A stretch of DNA of 47,360 nucleotides from Marinovum sp. (GCA_022447495.1 JAKVBH010000001.1:83033-130392); one strand, 5' to 3'; shown: positions 14,910 to 25,218, numbered from the stretch's first letter. Notes: generated by a model not told the origin, from the sequence alone. Translations and numbers: made by a program.

Positions 14910-15560
14910 GCATGTTCCCGCTGACACCCTCGCAAAACCTGCAAGTCTTCGCCGGATGTGCCTGGCCCTTGGGTAAGGGGTTTTCCCCTTGCGCAATCTT
15001 CGGTCAATTTGCCCAGATATCAGTGCACCGCGGCGTATGTCGGCGCGTCCCCAAACGCATCCCTTGCACTGATGGACGGCCGTGTGCGTCCCCTTCGCGG
15101 CCGTCAAATTTCCTACGCAATTTCAAACACTCACTCAGGAAAAACGCTGTTCGTTTCGTCATTAGGTCAGAACAAATCTGGCATCTTTTTGGCGCTTCAT
15201 ATGTTGGTATGCCTGAGCCAATACAACACGCCATAGACCGCACATGCGACCGAAAATTGGATTGGTATGTGCCCTGTCGCTCTGCCTCAATGGCAGCGGA
15301 GGAGCAATTAGAGAGCCGGCACCCCCGGGCAGCAGAAACGCAGCGGATGTCTTGGGACGCGACATCGGCAAAGCCATCGTTGTCAGATCCGCCGAAAACA
15401 TCACTTACTTTAGCGACAAGCCAAGCCGCGACCAATCGCCAGGAAAACTGTCGCACTTTGGCATCACCTCTTGTGTTTCCAAAGATTGATCCCCGCAGAA
15501 CACGGAAAGCGTTGTATGGTACCACCAATGGGGGGCTTCGAGCGATTGGAGCCGCAAAAC
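14910..15560. other. Hairpin-rich stretch without a clear gene, ahead of pccA
   Basis: No convincing gene is seen in these 651 bases. Visible structure includes AAGGGG-TTTT-CCCCTT (14975-14990), an 8-base inverted repeat TCAGTGCA (15020-15027) / TGCACTGA (15065-15072), and a perfect stem GACGGCCG (15075-15082) / CGGCCGTC (15098-15105). A frame at 15244-15489 begins MRPKIGLVCALSLCLNG, which looks like a weak signal peptide, and encodes 81 residues, but it has no ribosome site and is left as a remote possibility. A long frame over the whole stretch (14912-15766) has a protein of random look. Confidence 0.5.
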
Positions 15561-15683
15561 ATGTTAAAAGGCAAAACGCTTTTCGCACTTGCACTGGCCA
15601 CCGCACTTATCGCGGGATGTGCCAAACCCGACCTGTCTTCCCGGTCGGCATTCACACCGCTTGGGGTGCCTGCGGCGCCCTAG
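15561..15683 (+). CDS. Tiny lipoprotein (40 residues) ahead of pccA
   Basis: MLKGKTLFALALATA leads to the lipobox LIAGC (Cys 20), then only 20 residues follow (AKPDLSSRSAFTPLGVPAAP). This is the shape of the very small lipoproteins common in this order. The frame is open from 15471 but the start at 15561 gives a proper signal peptide. A terminator-like hairpin follows 30 bases on, and pccA starts 96 bases after the stop. Function unknown. It resembles the 49-residue lipoprotein at 14337, so this stretch carries two. Confidence 0.72.
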   Translation: MLKGKTLFALALATALIAGCAKPDLSSRSAFTPLGVPAAP

Positions 15684-15713
15684 CCAATCACAACATCCAA
15701 AATACCAACTATA

Positions 15714-15749
15714 ACGGTTCCATGCGTTTGCGCGGGAGCCGTTTTGTTT
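15714..15749 (+). terminator. Likely terminator between the small lipoprotein and pccA
   Basis: Stem ACGGTTCC / GGAGCCGT (one T-G pair) with a 13-base loop, followed by TTTGTTTG. It would separate the lipoprotein unit from pccA, which would then need a promoter downstream of it or read-through. Confidence 0.55.
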
Positions 15750-15779
15750 GTGTGGGCCTAAGATGAGAAGGACCGTGAC

Positions 15780-17825
15780 ATGTTCAAAAAGCTGCTGATT
15801 GCCAACCGGGGCGAGATCGCCTGCCGGGTGATCAAAACCGCTCGAAAAATGGGGATCCCCACGGTCGCGCTGTATTCGGATGCCGACAAAGCGGCGCTGC
15901 ATGTTCAAATGGCAGACGAAGCAATCCATATCGGTCCATCACCAGCGAACCAATCCTACATCGTCATCGACAAGGTCATAGCCGCGATCAAAGCAAGCGG
16001 CGCGGATGCGGTGCACCCCGGTTACGGCTTCCTGTCTGAGAACGCCAAATTCGCCGAAGCTTTGGACGCGGCTGGCGTAGCATTTGTCGGCCCACCCGTT
16101 GGTGCCATCGAAAGCATGGGCGACAAGATCACGTCCAAAAAGATCGCCCAAAAAGCAAACGTGTCCACAGTGCCCGGTTACATGGGTTTGATCGAAGACG
16201 CTGATGAAGCGGTGAAAATCTCCGGCGAGATTGGCTATCCCGTGATGATTAAAGCCTCTGCAGGCGGCGGCGGTAAGGGGATGCGCATCGCTTGGAACGA
16301 TGAAAAAGCGCGCGAAGGCTTCCAATCTTCCAAGAACGAGGCGGCCAACTCTTTTGGCGATGACAGGATTTTTATCGAGAAGTTCGTGACCCAACCACGT
16401 CACATCGAGATTCAGGTGCTCGCTGACAAACACGGCAATTGCATCTATCTCAACGAACGTGAATGCTCGATTCAGCGTCGCAACCAAAAGGTCGTCGAAG
16501 AGGCACCTTCCCCGTTCCTCGACGAAGCCACACGCAAAGCCATGGGAGAGCAATCCTGCGCTCTAGCCAAGGCCGTGGGCTATGCCTCGGCGGGCACCGT
16601 TGAATTCATCGTAGATGGAGACAAGAACTTCTACTTCTTGGAAATGAACACGCGTTTGCAAGTGGAGCATCCAGTGACCGAGTTGATCACGGGTGTGGAC
16701 CTTGTGGAACAGATGATCCGCGTGGCCGCTGGTGAAGAACTTTCGATCAAACAAGACGATGTTGGCATCAACGGTTGGGCGATTGAAAACCGCCTCTATG
16801 CCGAAGACCCTTACCGTAACTTCCTGCCTTCCATCGGTCGCCTCACGCGATACCGTCCGCCGGAAGAGGTTGCTGCAGGTCCAATGGTCGATGAAGGCAC
16901 ATGGCACGGTGACGCCGCCACGGGTGATACCGCCGTCCGCAACGACACGGGCGTCTACGAAGGCGGCGAGATTTCGATGTATTACGACCCAATGATCGCC
17001 AAGCTTTGTACCTGGGGTTCTAATCGTCCCGCTGCAATCGAGGCCATGCGCACTGCACTCGACAGCTTTGAAGTTGAAGGCATTGGTCACAACCTACCCT
17101 TCGTCGCCGCCGTTATGGACCATCCAAAGTTCATATCTGGCGACATGACCACTGCGTTTATCGCCGAGGAATATCCAGACGGATTCGAAGGTGTGATCCT
17201 AGACGGCCCCGCGCTCCGCCGGATCGCTGCTGCCAGCGCAGCCATGCACCGTGTGGCCGAAATCCGCCGCGCGCGGGTCTCTGGTCGGATGGACAACCAC
17301 GAGCGCAAAGTAGGTTCCGACTGGGTTGTTACACTCCAAGGCGAAACCTTCCCGGTCAGCATCTCCGCCGACAAAACGGGCGCGGACGTCACCTTCGACG
17401 AGGGTGAAAGCCTCCGCGTTGAGGGCGATTGGACGCCGGGTGACCAACTGGCCAAGATGACCGTGGGCGGCGCGCCGCTCGTGCTCAAAGTGGGCAAAAT
17501 CACCCAGGGTTTCCGCATTCGCTCCCGTGGTGCTGACCTCAAAGTGAATGTCCGCAGCCCCCGTCAGGCCGAGCTTGCCGCACTGATGCCCGAGAAGCTG
17601 CCACCAGACACCTCCAAGATGTTGCTCTGCCCTATGCCGGGCCTCATCGTCAAAGTGGACGTGGCCGTGGGCGACGAAGTCCAAGAGGGCCAGGCTCTCT
17701 GTACCGTCGAGGCGATGAAGATGGAAAACATCCTCCGAGCCGAAAAGAAAGGCGTCGTCTCCAAAATCAATGCGGACAGCGGTGACAGCCTTGCCGTCGA
17801 CGATGTGATCATGGAGTTCGAATAA
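15780..17825 (+). CDS. pccA: Propionyl-CoA carboxylase alpha subunit (biotin carboxylase + BCCP)
   Basis: PccA carboxylates its own biotin with ATP and bicarbonate; PccB then transfers the CO2 to propionyl-CoA. The 681 residues show the N-terminal biotin carboxylase domain (LIANRGEIACRVIKTARKMG at residues 5-24, KASAGGGGKGMRIAW ATP-grasp loop, EMNTRLQVEHPVTE), a middle PCC-type BT domain and a C-terminal biotin carrier domain with the biotinylated lysine in VEAMKMEN (K647). ATG 15780 follows GAGAAGGACCG. It is on the same strand as pccB but 3.7 kb away. The DsbA-like isomerase gene starts three bases after its stop. Confidence 0.97.
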   Translation: MFKKLLIANRGEIACRVIKTARKMGIPTVALYSDADKAALHVQMADEAIHIGPSPANQSYIVIDKVIAAIKASGADAVHPGYGFLSENAKFAEALDAAGVAFVGPPVGAIESMGDKITSKKIAQKANVSTVPGYMGLIEDADEAVKISGEIGYPVMIKASAGGGGKGMRIAWNDEKAREGFQSSKNEAANSFGDDRIFIEKFVTQPRHIEIQVLADKHGNCIYLNERECSIQRRNQKVVEEAPSPFLDEATRKAMGEQSCALAKAVGYASAGTVEFIVDGDKNFYFLEMNTRLQVEHPVTELITGVDLVEQMIRVAAGEELSIKQDDVGINGWAIENRLYAEDPYRNFLPSIGRLTRYRPPEEVAAGPMVDEGTWHGDAATGDTAVRNDTGVYEGGEISMYYDPMIAKLCTWGSNRPAAIEAMRTALDSFEVEGIGHNLPFVAAVMDHPKFISGDMTTAFIAEEYPDGFEGVILDGPALRRIAAASAAMHRVAEIRRARVSGRMDNHERKVGSDWVVTLQGETFPVSISADKTGADVTFDEGESLRVEGDWTPGDQLAKMTVGGAPLVLKVGKITQGFRIRSRGADLKVNVRSPRQAELAALMPEKLPPDTSKMLLCPMPGLIVKVDVAVGDEVQEGQALCTVEAMKMENILRAEKKGVVSKINADSGDSLAVDDVIMEFE

Positions 17826-17828
17826 TCC

Positions 17829-18431
17829 ATGAACGACACCGCACGGCCTGAGATGGAATTTTGGTTCGAGTTCGCCTCGACTTATTCCTACCTCAGCGCC
17901 ATGCGGATCGTTTCAATGGCACAAGACGCAGGCGTCAGCGTTGCTTGGCGCCCGTTTCTATTGGGTCCTATTTTTCACGCCCAAGGATGGGAAACCTCCC
18001 CCTTCTCGATCTACGAGGCTAAGGGCCGAAACATGTGGCGCGATGTGGAGCGTTTGACCTCCGAGCGCGGCCTACCCTACCAAAAACCAAGCCTATTCCC
18101 GCAGCACACCATCCTCGCCGCACGCATGAGCCTTGTGGCACTGGATGTGGAAGGTGGCGAGACATTCGTTCAAGAGCTCTACCGCGCCAATTTCGAGCGG
18201 GGTGAAGACCTCTCAAGTCCAGGCACCATATCCAATTGCCTAGCGCGCACACGTCTTGATGAGTCACTGCTTGAGCAAGCTGTCACCCCAGGGAACAAAC
18301 AACGCCTCAAAGATCAAACCGCACGCGCCATAGAGATCGGTCTCTTCGGCGCACCGAGTTTCGTCGTGGATGGCGAGATTTTCTGGGGCGATGATCGACT
18401 TGAACAAGCGCTAAGATGGGCCAGAAAATGA
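17829..18431 (+). CDS. HCCA isomerase/DsbA-fold protein (2-hydroxychromene-2-carboxylate isomerase family)
   Basis: A 200-residue thioredoxin-fold protein of the kappa-GST-like family. Founding members isomerise 2-hydroxychromene-2-carboxylate with glutathione. Family marks are EFWFEFASTYSYLSAMRI at the N-terminus (catalytic serine in STYSYL), VAWRPFLLGPIF, and GLFGAPSFVVDGEIFWGDDRL near the end (the cis-Pro loop is GAPSF). It lies three bases after pccA, so the two are co-transcribed. An aromatic substrate is not suggested by the neighbours; a general glutathione-linked isomerase or thiol role is just as possible. Confidence 0.88.
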   Translation: MNDTARPEMEFWFEFASTYSYLSAMRIVSMAQDAGVSVAWRPFLLGPIFHAQGWETSPFSIYEAKGRNMWRDVERLTSERGLPYQKPSLFPQHTILAARMSLVALDVEGGETFVQELYRANFERGEDLSSPGTISNCLARTRLDESLLEQAVTPGNKQRLKDQTARAIEIGLFGAPSFVVDGEIFWGDDRLEQALRWARK

Positions 18432-18444
18432 GGGCAGATCAATT

Positions 18445-18885
18445 CTATTGGCGCGCAGCGCGGCGGTCACGAATTTCCTGTTGGCGCATGGGCATTTTGT
18501 CAATGGTACGGGACAGCTCTCTCACAGACCAGGGCAACGGTTTGCGCAGCTTCACGCCGCCATCCTTACCGATGAGAACGAGCATGAAGCCACGCGGGCG
18601 CAGCTTTTCGCGCAGCGGCGACAGCGTCGACGGATCGGTATCGGTCAGCACCACGATTTCGCGTTCAGCCAATTCGCCGAGGTCAGCTTCCAACAACTGC
18701 ATCTGCTGGACGAACCGGGGATCGGCCTCGCTATCGGCAAAGACAATCACGGGCCGTTTGACCCACGAAAACTCCGCCAACTCCGCGTCAGCCGCGGGTC
18801 GGATCAAGGGCTCTTCCGCCATGGCAGCCTCCTGGGCCCATAGCGGTGCAGCCAAAAATAATGCAAATGCAGCAATCCAACGCAT
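18445..18885 (-). CDS. Exported DUF4174 protein
   Basis: A 146-residue protein with a clear signal peptide (MRWIAAFALFLAAPLWAQEA, cleavage likely after WAQ), so periplasmic. The mature part fits DUF4174, a thioredoxin-like fold family: WVKRPVIVFADSEADPRF at its start, EREIVVLTDTDPS in the middle and LRPRGFMLVLIGKDGGVKLR near the end. No CxxC pair is present, so it is not a normal thioredoxin. The open frame reaches 18999 but the start at 18885 gives the signal peptide. It is convergent with the isomerase gene and divergent from the mutase gene. Function unknown. Confidence 0.82.
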   Translation of the reverse strand: MRWIAAFALFLAAPLWAQEAAMAEEPLIRPAADAELAEFSWVKRPVIVFADSEADPRFVQQMQLLEADLGELAEREIVVLTDTDPSTLSPLREKLRPRGFMLVLIGKDGGVKLRKPLPWSVRELSRTIDKMPMRQQEIRDRRAARQ

Positions 18886-18945
18886 CGAACCTACCTCCGA
18901 ACCAAGATATAAGCGGTGGGAGCCAAGTTGCGAAGGTAAGCAACG

Positions 18946-18964
18946 AAAATTCGTTATGAATTTT
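18946..18964 (+). promoter_or_regulatory. Perfect palindrome ahead of the methylmalonyl-CoA mutase gene (candidate operator)
   Basis: AAAATTC (18946-18952), spacer GTTAT, GAATTTT (18958-18964): a perfect 7-base inverted repeat 22 bases upstream of the mutase ATG. A second, GTTGC (18927-18931) / GCAAC (18940-18944), lies just before it. The position fits a repressor site or a 5' leader hairpin. Short-chain acyl-CoA regulators control these genes in related bacteria, but I cannot match this sequence to a known operator. Confidence 0.4.
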
Positions 18965-18986
18965 GCGCGATAGAAAGGACACCGGC

Positions 18987-21119
18987 ATGACCCACTCAAA
19001 AGACGATTGGAAGGCCCTTGCCGAAAAAGAGCTCCGTGGTCGCCCGCTGGACGATCTGACCTGGGATACGCTTGAGGGTATCCCAGTCAAGCCACTCTAC
19101 ACCGAGGACGACACGGCAGATCTGGAGCACATGGATGGCCTGCCCGGCTTTGGTCCTTTTACTCGCGGCGTGAAAGCCACGATGTATGCAGGGCGCCCGT
19201 GGACGATCCGCCAATACGCGGGTTTTTCAACCGCAGAAGAATCCAATGCTTTCTATCGCAAGAACCTTGCAGCAGGTCAGCAGGGTGTCTCAGTCGCATT
19301 CGATCTGGCCACACACCGCGGCTATGACAGCGACCACCCCCGTGTTTTGGGTGATGTGGGCAAAGCAGGCGTCGCAATTGACTCCGTTGAGGATATGAAA
19401 ATTCTTTTCGACGGCATCCCACTCGACAAAGTCTCGGTCTCGATGACCATGAATGGCGCGGTAATCCCGATCCTCGCGAATTTCATTGTCGCGGGCGAAG
19501 AACAGGGCCACGACAAATCGGTCCTCTCTGGCACGATTCAGAACGACATCCTCAAAGAATTCATGGTGCGCAACACCTATGTCTATCCGCCCGAACCTTC
19601 GATGCGGATCATCTCGGACATCATTGGCTATACATCTGATAACATGCCGAAATTCAATTCGATCTCGATCTCGGGCTACCACATGCAAGAGGCGGGCGCG
19701 AACCTTGTCCAAGAGCTTGCCTTCACGCTCGCCGATGGGCGCGAATACGTGAAAGCGGCCATTGAGGCCGGGATGGATGTCGACAAGTTCGCCGGTCGTT
19801 TGAGCTTCTTTTTCGCCATTGGCATGAACTTCTTTATGGAGATCGCCAAACTGCGGGCTGCGCGCCTTTTGTGGCACCGTGTGATGACCGAGTTCGGCGC
19901 CAAGAACGAGCGCTCCAAGATGCTGCGCACACATTGCCAGACATCTGGCGTCTCGTTGCAAGAGCAAGACCCTTACAACAACGTGGTGCGCACAGCCTAT
20001 GAGGCCATGTCAGCGGTTCTGGGCGGTACGCAGTCGCTTCATACCAATGCTTTGGACGAAGCCATTGCATTGCCCACTGAATTCTCTGCGCGCATCGCGC
20101 GGAATACTCAACTTGTCTTGCAGGAAGAGACCGGCGTTACCAATGTTGTCGACCCACTTGCGGGTTCCTACTACGTCGAAACCCTTACCAACGAGCTTGC
20201 GGAACGTGCCTGGGCCATGATGCAAGAGGTAGAAGAGATGGGCGGTATGACCAAGGCAGTGGCCTCCGGTATGCCAAAACTGCGTATCGAAGAAAGTGCG
20301 GCAACGCGCCAAGCCATGATCGACCGTGGTGAAGAAGTCATCGTCGGGGTTAATAAATACCGCAAAGAACAAGAAGACCTGATCGACATCCTCGACGTCG
20401 ACAATGTCGCAGTACGCGAGTCGCAAGTCGCTCGCCTGGGGAAAATCCGCTCTAGCCGCAACCAAGAGGCCTGTGAGGCTGCCTTGGCAGAGGTCACACG
20501 CCGGGCGAGCGAGGGTGGCAACCTGCTCGAAGCAGCAATTGAGGCGGCACGCGCGCGCGCAACAGTTGGTGAGATCTCGGATGCCATGGAAGAAGCCTTT
20601 GGGCGCCACCGCGCCGAGGTAAAAACGCTCGCTGGGGTCTATGGCAAAGCTTACGAGGGTGACGAGGGCTTTGCAGCCATTCAAAAATCAGTCGAAGACT
20701 TCGCCGAAGCCGAAGGTCGCCGTCCTCGGATGCTCGTGGTGAAGATGGGCCAAGACGGGCACGATCGCGGCGCAAAGGTCATCGCAACGGCGTTTGCCGA
20801 TATCGGGTTCGATGTCGACGTAGGCCCCCTCTTCCAAACGCCCGCCGAAGCGGCACAGGATGCCGTGGATAATGACGTGCATGTGGTCGGCATCTCATCG
20901 CAAGCCGCGGGTCATAAGACACTCGCTCCGCAATTGATCCAAGCGCTCAATGATGCGGATGCAGAAGATATCATCGTGATTTGCGGCGGCGTTATCCCGC
21001 CACAAGACTACGACTTCCTCACGTCAGCGGGTGTAAAGGCGATCTTTGGTCCCGGCACAAACATTCCCGATGCGGCGCAAGATATCCTCAAGCTGATCCG
21101 CGAAGTGCGTGACAAATGA
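18987..21119 (+). CDS. scpA: Methylmalonyl-CoA mutase (adenosylcobalamin-dependent)
   Basis: The mutase converts (R)-methylmalonyl-CoA to succinyl-CoA and completes the propionyl-CoA route begun by PccAB; the epimerase needed between them is not in the window. The 710-residue single-chain form has the N-terminal TIM-barrel catalytic domain ([21 protein letters not shown] near the start of the barrel, [19 protein letters not shown] and [14 protein letters not shown] at the active site) and a C-terminal cobalamin-binding domain with DGHDRG (590-595; H592 is the lower cobalt ligand) and [10 protein letters not shown]. The start at 18987 (MTHSKDDW) follows GAAAGGACACC; the open frame from 18963 adds eight unlikely residues. 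Confidence 0.97.
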   Translation: MTHSKDDWKALAEKELRGRPLDDLTWDTLEGIPVKPLYTEDDTADLEHMDGLPGFGPFTRGVKATMYAGRPWTIRQYAGFSTAEESNAFYRKNLAAGQQGVSVAFDLATHRGYDSDHPRVLGDVGKAGVAIDSVEDMKILFDGIPLDKVSVSMTMNGAVIPILANFIVAGEEQGHDKSVLSGTIQNDILKEFMVRNTYVYPPEPSMRIISDIIGYTSDNMPKFNSISISGYHMQEAGANLVQELAFTLADGREYVKAAIEAGMDVDKFAGRLSFFFAIGMNFFMEIAKLRAARLLWHRVMTEFGAKNERSKMLRTHCQTSGVSLQEQDPYNNVVRTAYEAMSAVLGGTQSLHTNALDEAIALPTEFSARIARNTQLVLQEETGVTNVVDPLAGSYYVETLTNELAERAWAMMQEVEEMGGMTKAVASGMPKLRIEESAATRQAMIDRGEEVIVGVNKYRKEQEDLIDILDVDNVAVRESQVARLGKIRSSRNQEACEAALAEVTRRASEGGNLLEAAIEAARARATVGEISDAMEEAFGRHRAEVKTLAGVYGKAYEGDEGFAAIQKSVEDFAEAEGRRPRMLVVKMGQDGHDRGAKVIATAFADIGFDVDVGPLFQTPAEAAQDAVDNDVHVVGISSQAAGHKTLAPQLIQALNDADAEDIIVICGGVIPPQDYDFLTSAGVKAIFGPGTNIPDAAQDILKLIREVRDK

Positions 21120-21234
21120 TCGGGCGCGCCCTTGTCGGACTTTGTGGAAAACCTAAATCACGACCACACGGGCAAGCATCTGCTTTTTCACGCTTGTCTT
21201 GATACCCAATGCTTCACGTTTCCGTTGAAGTGCT

Positions 21235-21912
21235 TTAGCGTTGCGCTTTACGCCAGCCTGCTTTGAGCGCTTGTGGCTCATCGGAGAAGCACCGCTCACC
21301 GCGCGCTGCTGTGATTTTAACCTTTGAATAATCGCGCTGCCCGGCAACATGGTAGATGCGTTCTCCGCCACGTGAGATATTGCCCTTCACGGGGCAATCC
21401 TTTTCGGCCTGAGAAGGCGTCGCAGAAAAGGCCGCCAACCGTAGAGCGGCCCTATATTCCCATGGCGGTTGCATTTGATAAGCCCAGAGCCCAATCCCCT
21501 CACGTTTTGCGACGCGTTCGGCTTTGAAGTAGGCCCGTTTCGCATGATCGGGGTGCGCCATTGCGCGACCTTCTCGGATCAAGCGCAGGCCAAGATCTTC
21601 GCCTCCCAACTCACATTGTGCAACGATGCGTTTGAATGACCTTTCGCCAGTATCGCGGCACGTCAGTTGTGTGGATTGAATGTCACGACGCAGGAGAATG
21701 ACCATCTGAGTGCCGCAGTCGATCACGCCAGAGCTGGACCCACAGGGTTGGCCACGTTCTGGAGCGTCGATACCCACAAGACGAATGGCCTGCCCACCAA
21801 TCCGAAAGCCGTCTCCATCCACGACTTGCGCTTCTGTATCCGCCGATACAACAGACACATAGGACAAAGCGGCCAGCGTTGCTACCGCGACTCTCACCCA
21901 GTTTTTCACCAC
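21235..21912 (-). CDS. Exported thermonuclease-like (SNase) protein
   Basis: A 225-residue protein with a signal peptide (residues 1-24, VAVATLAALSYVSVVSA) and an SNase-fold domain (about 27-140). The family motifs are QVVDGDGFRIGGQAIRLVGIDAPE, the catalytic-type arginine and glutamate region RSFKRIVAQCELGGEDLG, and LIREGRAMAH. Cysteines in GQPCGSSSG, IDCGTQ, LTCRDTG and AQCELG suggest disulfides. The C-terminal region holds CPVKGNISRGGERIYHVAGQ and SKVKITAARGERCFSD, a domain often found behind such nucleases. It could degrade extracellular or periplasmic DNA or RNA. It lies 88 bases downstream of betA on the same strand, and converges with the mutase gene. Confidence 0.87.
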   Translation of the reverse strand: MVKNWVRVAVATLAALSYVSVVSADTEAQVVDGDGFRIGGQAIRLVGIDAPERGQPCGSSSGVIDCGTQMVILLRRDIQSTQLTCRDTGERSFKRIVAQCELGGEDLGLRLIREGRAMAHPDHAKRAYFKAERVAKREGIGLWAYQMQPPWEYRAALRLAAFSATPSQAEKDCPVKGNISRGGERIYHVAGQRDYSKVKITAARGERCFSDEPQALKAGWRKAQR

Positions 21913-22000
21913 ACGAATAGGCTGGGCGAGTCGCGCCGCGCAAACAAGCAGAAACGTTAACCTTGATTAAAACTTGATTAACGCATCCGTTCTCTCAGAA

Positions 22001-23647
22001 TTATCGCTGGGCTGTTTCCCAATCCGGATGGAACCACGGCACATCATTGGACCGAGGCAACATACCACGGTCAAGGATGTGATCCGCCGCCTTCTCACCG
22101 AGCATGATGGATGGTGCATTCAAATTGCCGTTTGTGATGCGCGGAAACAGCGAACTATCGGCTACACGAAGCCCTTCAACACCGATCACACGGCACTCTG
22201 GATCAACGACCGACATCTTGTCATCCGCTGCCCCCATGCGACAGGTCCCACATGGATGATACGCACTCTCAGCGTGTTCACGAATAAAATCGTTAAGGCC
22301 CGCATCGTCGTCTACGCCGTGATTGGGCTGAACACGATGCTTCACAAAAGGTGCCATGGCAGGTTGGCGGAAAATCTCTTCGGTCAGACGAAGCGCTTGC
22401 CTGAAATCCGCCCAATCTTCTTCAGTCGACATATAGTTGAAGAATATGCGGGGGTCTTCATTGGGATCAGAGGACTTTAGTGTGACCGACCCGCGTGACG
22501 GCGACCGCATGGGCCCCACATGCGCTTGGAATCCATGACCCTCCGCCGCGGTTTGACCGTCGTATCGCACAGCGATGGGGAGGAAGTGATACTGAATGTC
22601 TGGATACGCAACGCCTGCTTTTGAGCGGATGAAACCACAGCTTTCAAACTGGTTTGATGCCCCCAAGCCAGATTTGAAAAAGAGCCATTGCGCTCCGATC
22701 AACGCTTTGGAAAACAAGTTCCAATGCTTGTAGAGCGTCACAGGCTGTTTGGATGCGTATTGGACGTAAACCTCTAGGTGGTCCTGTAAATTTGCGCCAA
22801 CGCCAGGGCGGTCGGCAATCACATCAATCCCGTGTTCCGCGAGATGTGCGCCGGGGCCAATTCCAGATAACATCAGAAGTTTTGGCGAGTTGATCGCAGA
22901 CGCAGAAACGATCACCTCTTTGCGCGCCCGTAAGACCTCAACCGTTCCACCACGATCAACTTCAACGCCTTGGGCGCGGCCCCCAGATATGACAATACGA
23001 CGTACGAAGGCGCGCAGCAGGTCACAGTTCTGACGCTTCAAGGAGGGCTTTAAATAGGCATTAGCAGCAGACCAACGACGGCCTTGATAAACCGTCATGT
23101 CAAACGCGCCAAAGCCCTCCTGACGCTCGCCATTGTAATCATTTGTAGGCCCGTAACCGGCCTCTACGGCCGCGTCGACAAAGGCGGTATGTAGAGGATT
23201 GTCACGAGGCCCGCGTGTTACATGCAGGGGCCCGTCTGTGCCCCGCCACCCTGAATCGCCTTCATGCGCGGTTTCCATTCGTTTAAAGTAGGGCAAGACA
23301 TCGGCATAGGCCCAGCCATCCGCGCCACTTTGTTCCCAATGGTCGTAGTCTCCGGCGTGGCCTCGGACATAGATCATGCCATTGATCGAAGACGAGCCAC
23401 CAATGACCTTGCCGCGGGGGCACACCAACTGGCGGCCGTTCAGATGCGGCTCCCGCTCCGTTTTGTAACCCCAGTCGTAGCGCTTCATATTCATCGGAAA
23501 GCTGAGCGCTGCGGGCATCTGAATGAGCGGCCCCCAATCAGACCCGCCATGTTCGACAACAAGCACAGATGCGCCAGCTTCCGACAACCGATAGGCCATC
23601 GCGCACCCCGCCGAGCCTGCTCCGACGATTACATAATCAGCTTCCAT
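22001..23647 (-). CDS. betA: Choline dehydrogenase (GMC oxidoreductase)
   Basis: BetA oxidises choline to betaine aldehyde at the inner membrane. The 548 residues begin with the FAD-binding loop [20 protein letters not shown] (about 4-23), then show [20 protein letters not shown] (GMC signature 1, about residues 85-104), the second signature GIGPGAHL region, and the C-terminal catalytic histidine in [12 protein letters not shown] with the closing [15 protein letters not shown]. Length matches BetA. It is last in the betI-betC-betB-betA operon, 113 bases behind betB, a wider gap than the others. Other GMC alcohol oxidases are excluded by the neighbours. Confidence 0.95.
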   Translation of the reverse strand: MEADYVIVGAGSAGCAMAYRLSEAGASVLVVEHGGSDWGPLIQMPAALSFPMNMKRYDWGYKTEREPHLNGRQLVCPRGKVIGGSSSINGMIYVRGHAGDYDHWEQSGADGWAYADVLPYFKRMETAHEGDSGWRGTDGPLHVTRGPRDNPLHTAFVDAAVEAGYGPTNDYNGERQEGFGAFDMTVYQGRRWSAANAYLKPSLKRQNCDLLRAFVRRIVISGGRAQGVEVDRGGTVEVLRARKEVIVSASAINSPKLLMLSGIGPGAHLAEHGIDVIADRPGVGANLQDHLEVYVQYASKQPVTLYKHWNLFSKALIGAQWLFFKSGLGASNQFESCGFIRSKAGVAYPDIQYHFLPIAVRYDGQTAAEGHGFQAHVGPMRSPSRGSVTLKSSDPNEDPRIFFNYMSTEEDWADFRQALRLTEEIFRQPAMAPFVKHRVQPNHGVDDDAGLNDFIREHAESAYHPCGTCRMGAADDKMSVVDPECRVIGVEGLRVADSSLFPRITNGNLNAPSIMLGEKAADHILDRGMLPRSNDVPWFHPDWETAQR

Positions 23648-23760
23648 TATGACCTCCCTGCACGTGGCAAAACGAAGGTTCTGACCCTCGCCAAAGGCGC
23701 GAAACGATCGTCACTTGCGGAATTGGGCGCGCGGAAGCGATCTTTTGTGAAACGACGCAT

Positions 23761-25218
23761 TTAGAAAGGCGCCTCAACATTGCCCATGCGGACATAGACG
23801 GATTTCAATTGGCTGTAGTGTTCAATCGCGGCCTTGGAGTTTTCACGCCCCACTCCAGAGAGCTTCGAGCCTCCAAAAGGCGCTTCGACTGGTGCATCGT
23901 TGTAGGAATTGATGAAGCAAGATCCCGCCTCCATTTGACCGATCACACGGTGGCCGCGCGACAGATCCCGCGTGAACACGCCAGCGGAGAGCCCAAACTC
24001 TGTCTCATTGGCCCGCGCCACCACTTCTTCCTCTGTCTCAAAATCCAGAACCGCCATGACCGGGCCAAAAATCTCCTCGCGTGCGATGGTCATATCATCA
24101 CTAACATCCGCGAAGACCGTGGGTTGCAGATAAAAACCGTCGCCATCCAAACGTTCGCCGCCGGTGACCAGGCGAGCGCCTTCTTCCTGTCCTTTCGCAA
24201 TATAGCCTTGAACGATTTCCATTTGCCGTCGTGAGACCATGGGGCCGAAGTTTGTCGCCTCATCCAAAGGATCACCGATCACAGCAGTCTCGAGACGCTC
24301 GGCCAAGCGCTTTAGAAAAGCCTCCTTGATGCCCTTCTGCACGAATACACGCGTCCCGTTGGAACAGACCTGACCAGAAGAATAGAAATTGGCCAAGATC
24401 GCGCCTCCGACGGCATTTTCGAGGTCCGCATCATCAAAGATAATCAGCGGTGACTTGCCACCAAGCTCCATCGTTACATGCTTGATATCTGCAGCGGCGG
24501 CAGCATAGACTTTGCGCCCTGTCGGCACCGAACCGGTCAGAGAGACTTTGTCAACGCGCGCATCACTGACCAAGGCCGCGCCAACTGTGCCAGCCCCTTG
24601 AATAACGTTGTAAAGTCCCGCAGGCAGGCCCGCTTCATGAAGGATTTCAGCCACTTTCAGCGCACTCAACGGCGTCGTTTCCGACGGCTTGAACACCATC
24701 GCATTACCACATGCCAGCGCGGGCGCGCCTTTCCAACAGGCAATTTGCGTGGGATAGTTCCATGCACCGATGCCAACGCAAAGACCCAACGGCTCTCGTC
24801 GGGTATAGACCCAGTCGTCGCCCAATTGGATATGCTCCCCGGTGAGACTTCCGGCCAAACCGCCAAAATACTCAAGCGCATCTGCGCCCGAGGTCGCATC
24901 GACATAGAAGGTCTCAGAGTAGGGCTTGCCGGTGTCTTTTGTCTCAAGCACCGACAGATCGTGGTTTCGCTCACGAATAATATCCGCCGCACGGCGAAGG
25001 ATACGTCCACGCTCCGTGCCGCTCATGGCACCCCAGGCTTTTTGCGCTGCTTTGGCTGAACTAATCGCCTGCTCAATAATAGCGCTCGTCGCTTCGTGAA
25101 GCGTTGCGATGACTTCGTCAGTTGCAGGGTAAATCACATCAAATGGCGTGCCCGCAGTGTCCTCGACGTAGGCGCCGTTGACGAAATGGCTGGCTTGGGG
25201 CTGCGGATCATACGGCAT
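23761..25218 (-). CDS. betB: Betaine aldehyde dehydrogenase
   Basis: BetB oxidises betaine aldehyde to glycine betaine with NAD(P)+. The 485 residues carry the aldehyde dehydrogenase marks: [19 protein letters not shown] in the cofactor domain, the glutamate in [13 protein letters not shown] (E251) and the catalytic cysteine in [16 protein letters not shown] (C285), which is the BetB type sequence. [20 protein letters not shown] near the C-terminus is also as expected. It lies 42 bases behind betC and 113 ahead of betA. The product is an osmoprotectant and can also be a carbon, nitrogen and methyl source. Confidence 0.96.
   Translation of the reverse strand: MPYDPQPQASHFVNGAYVEDTAGTPFDVIYPATDEVIATLHEATSAIIEQAISSAKAAQKAWGAMSGTERGRILRRAADIIRERNHDLSVLETKDTGKPYSETFYVDATSGADALEYFGGLAGSLTGEHIQLGDDWVYTRREPLGLCVGIGAWNYPTQIACWKGAPALACGNAMVFKPSETTPLSALKVAEILHEAGLPAGLYNVIQGAGTVGAALVSDARVDKVSLTGSVPTGRKVYAAAAADIKHVTMELGGKSPLIIFDDADLENAVGGAILANFYSSGQVCSNGTRVFVQKGIKEAFLKRLAERLETAVIGDPLDEATNFGPMVSRRQMEIVQGYIAKGQEEGARLVTGGERLDGDGFYLQPTVFADVSDDMTIAREEIFGPVMAVLDFETEEEVVARANETEFGLSAGVFTRDLSRGHRVIGQMEAGSCFINSYNDAPVEAPFGGSKLSGVGRENSKAAIEHYSQLKSVYVRMGNVEAPF

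Noticed and set aside
15004-15606. 200-codon minus-strand frame in the same gap
   Set aside because: Cys/Arg-rich random-looking protein, no ribosome site, no family resemblance; a shadow of GC-rich DNA.
14912-15766. Long plus-strand open frame of 284 codons ahead of pccA
   Set aside because: The translation has no domain, signal or ordered composition, covers several inverted repeats and overlaps a much better lipoprotein gene in another frame (15561-15683).
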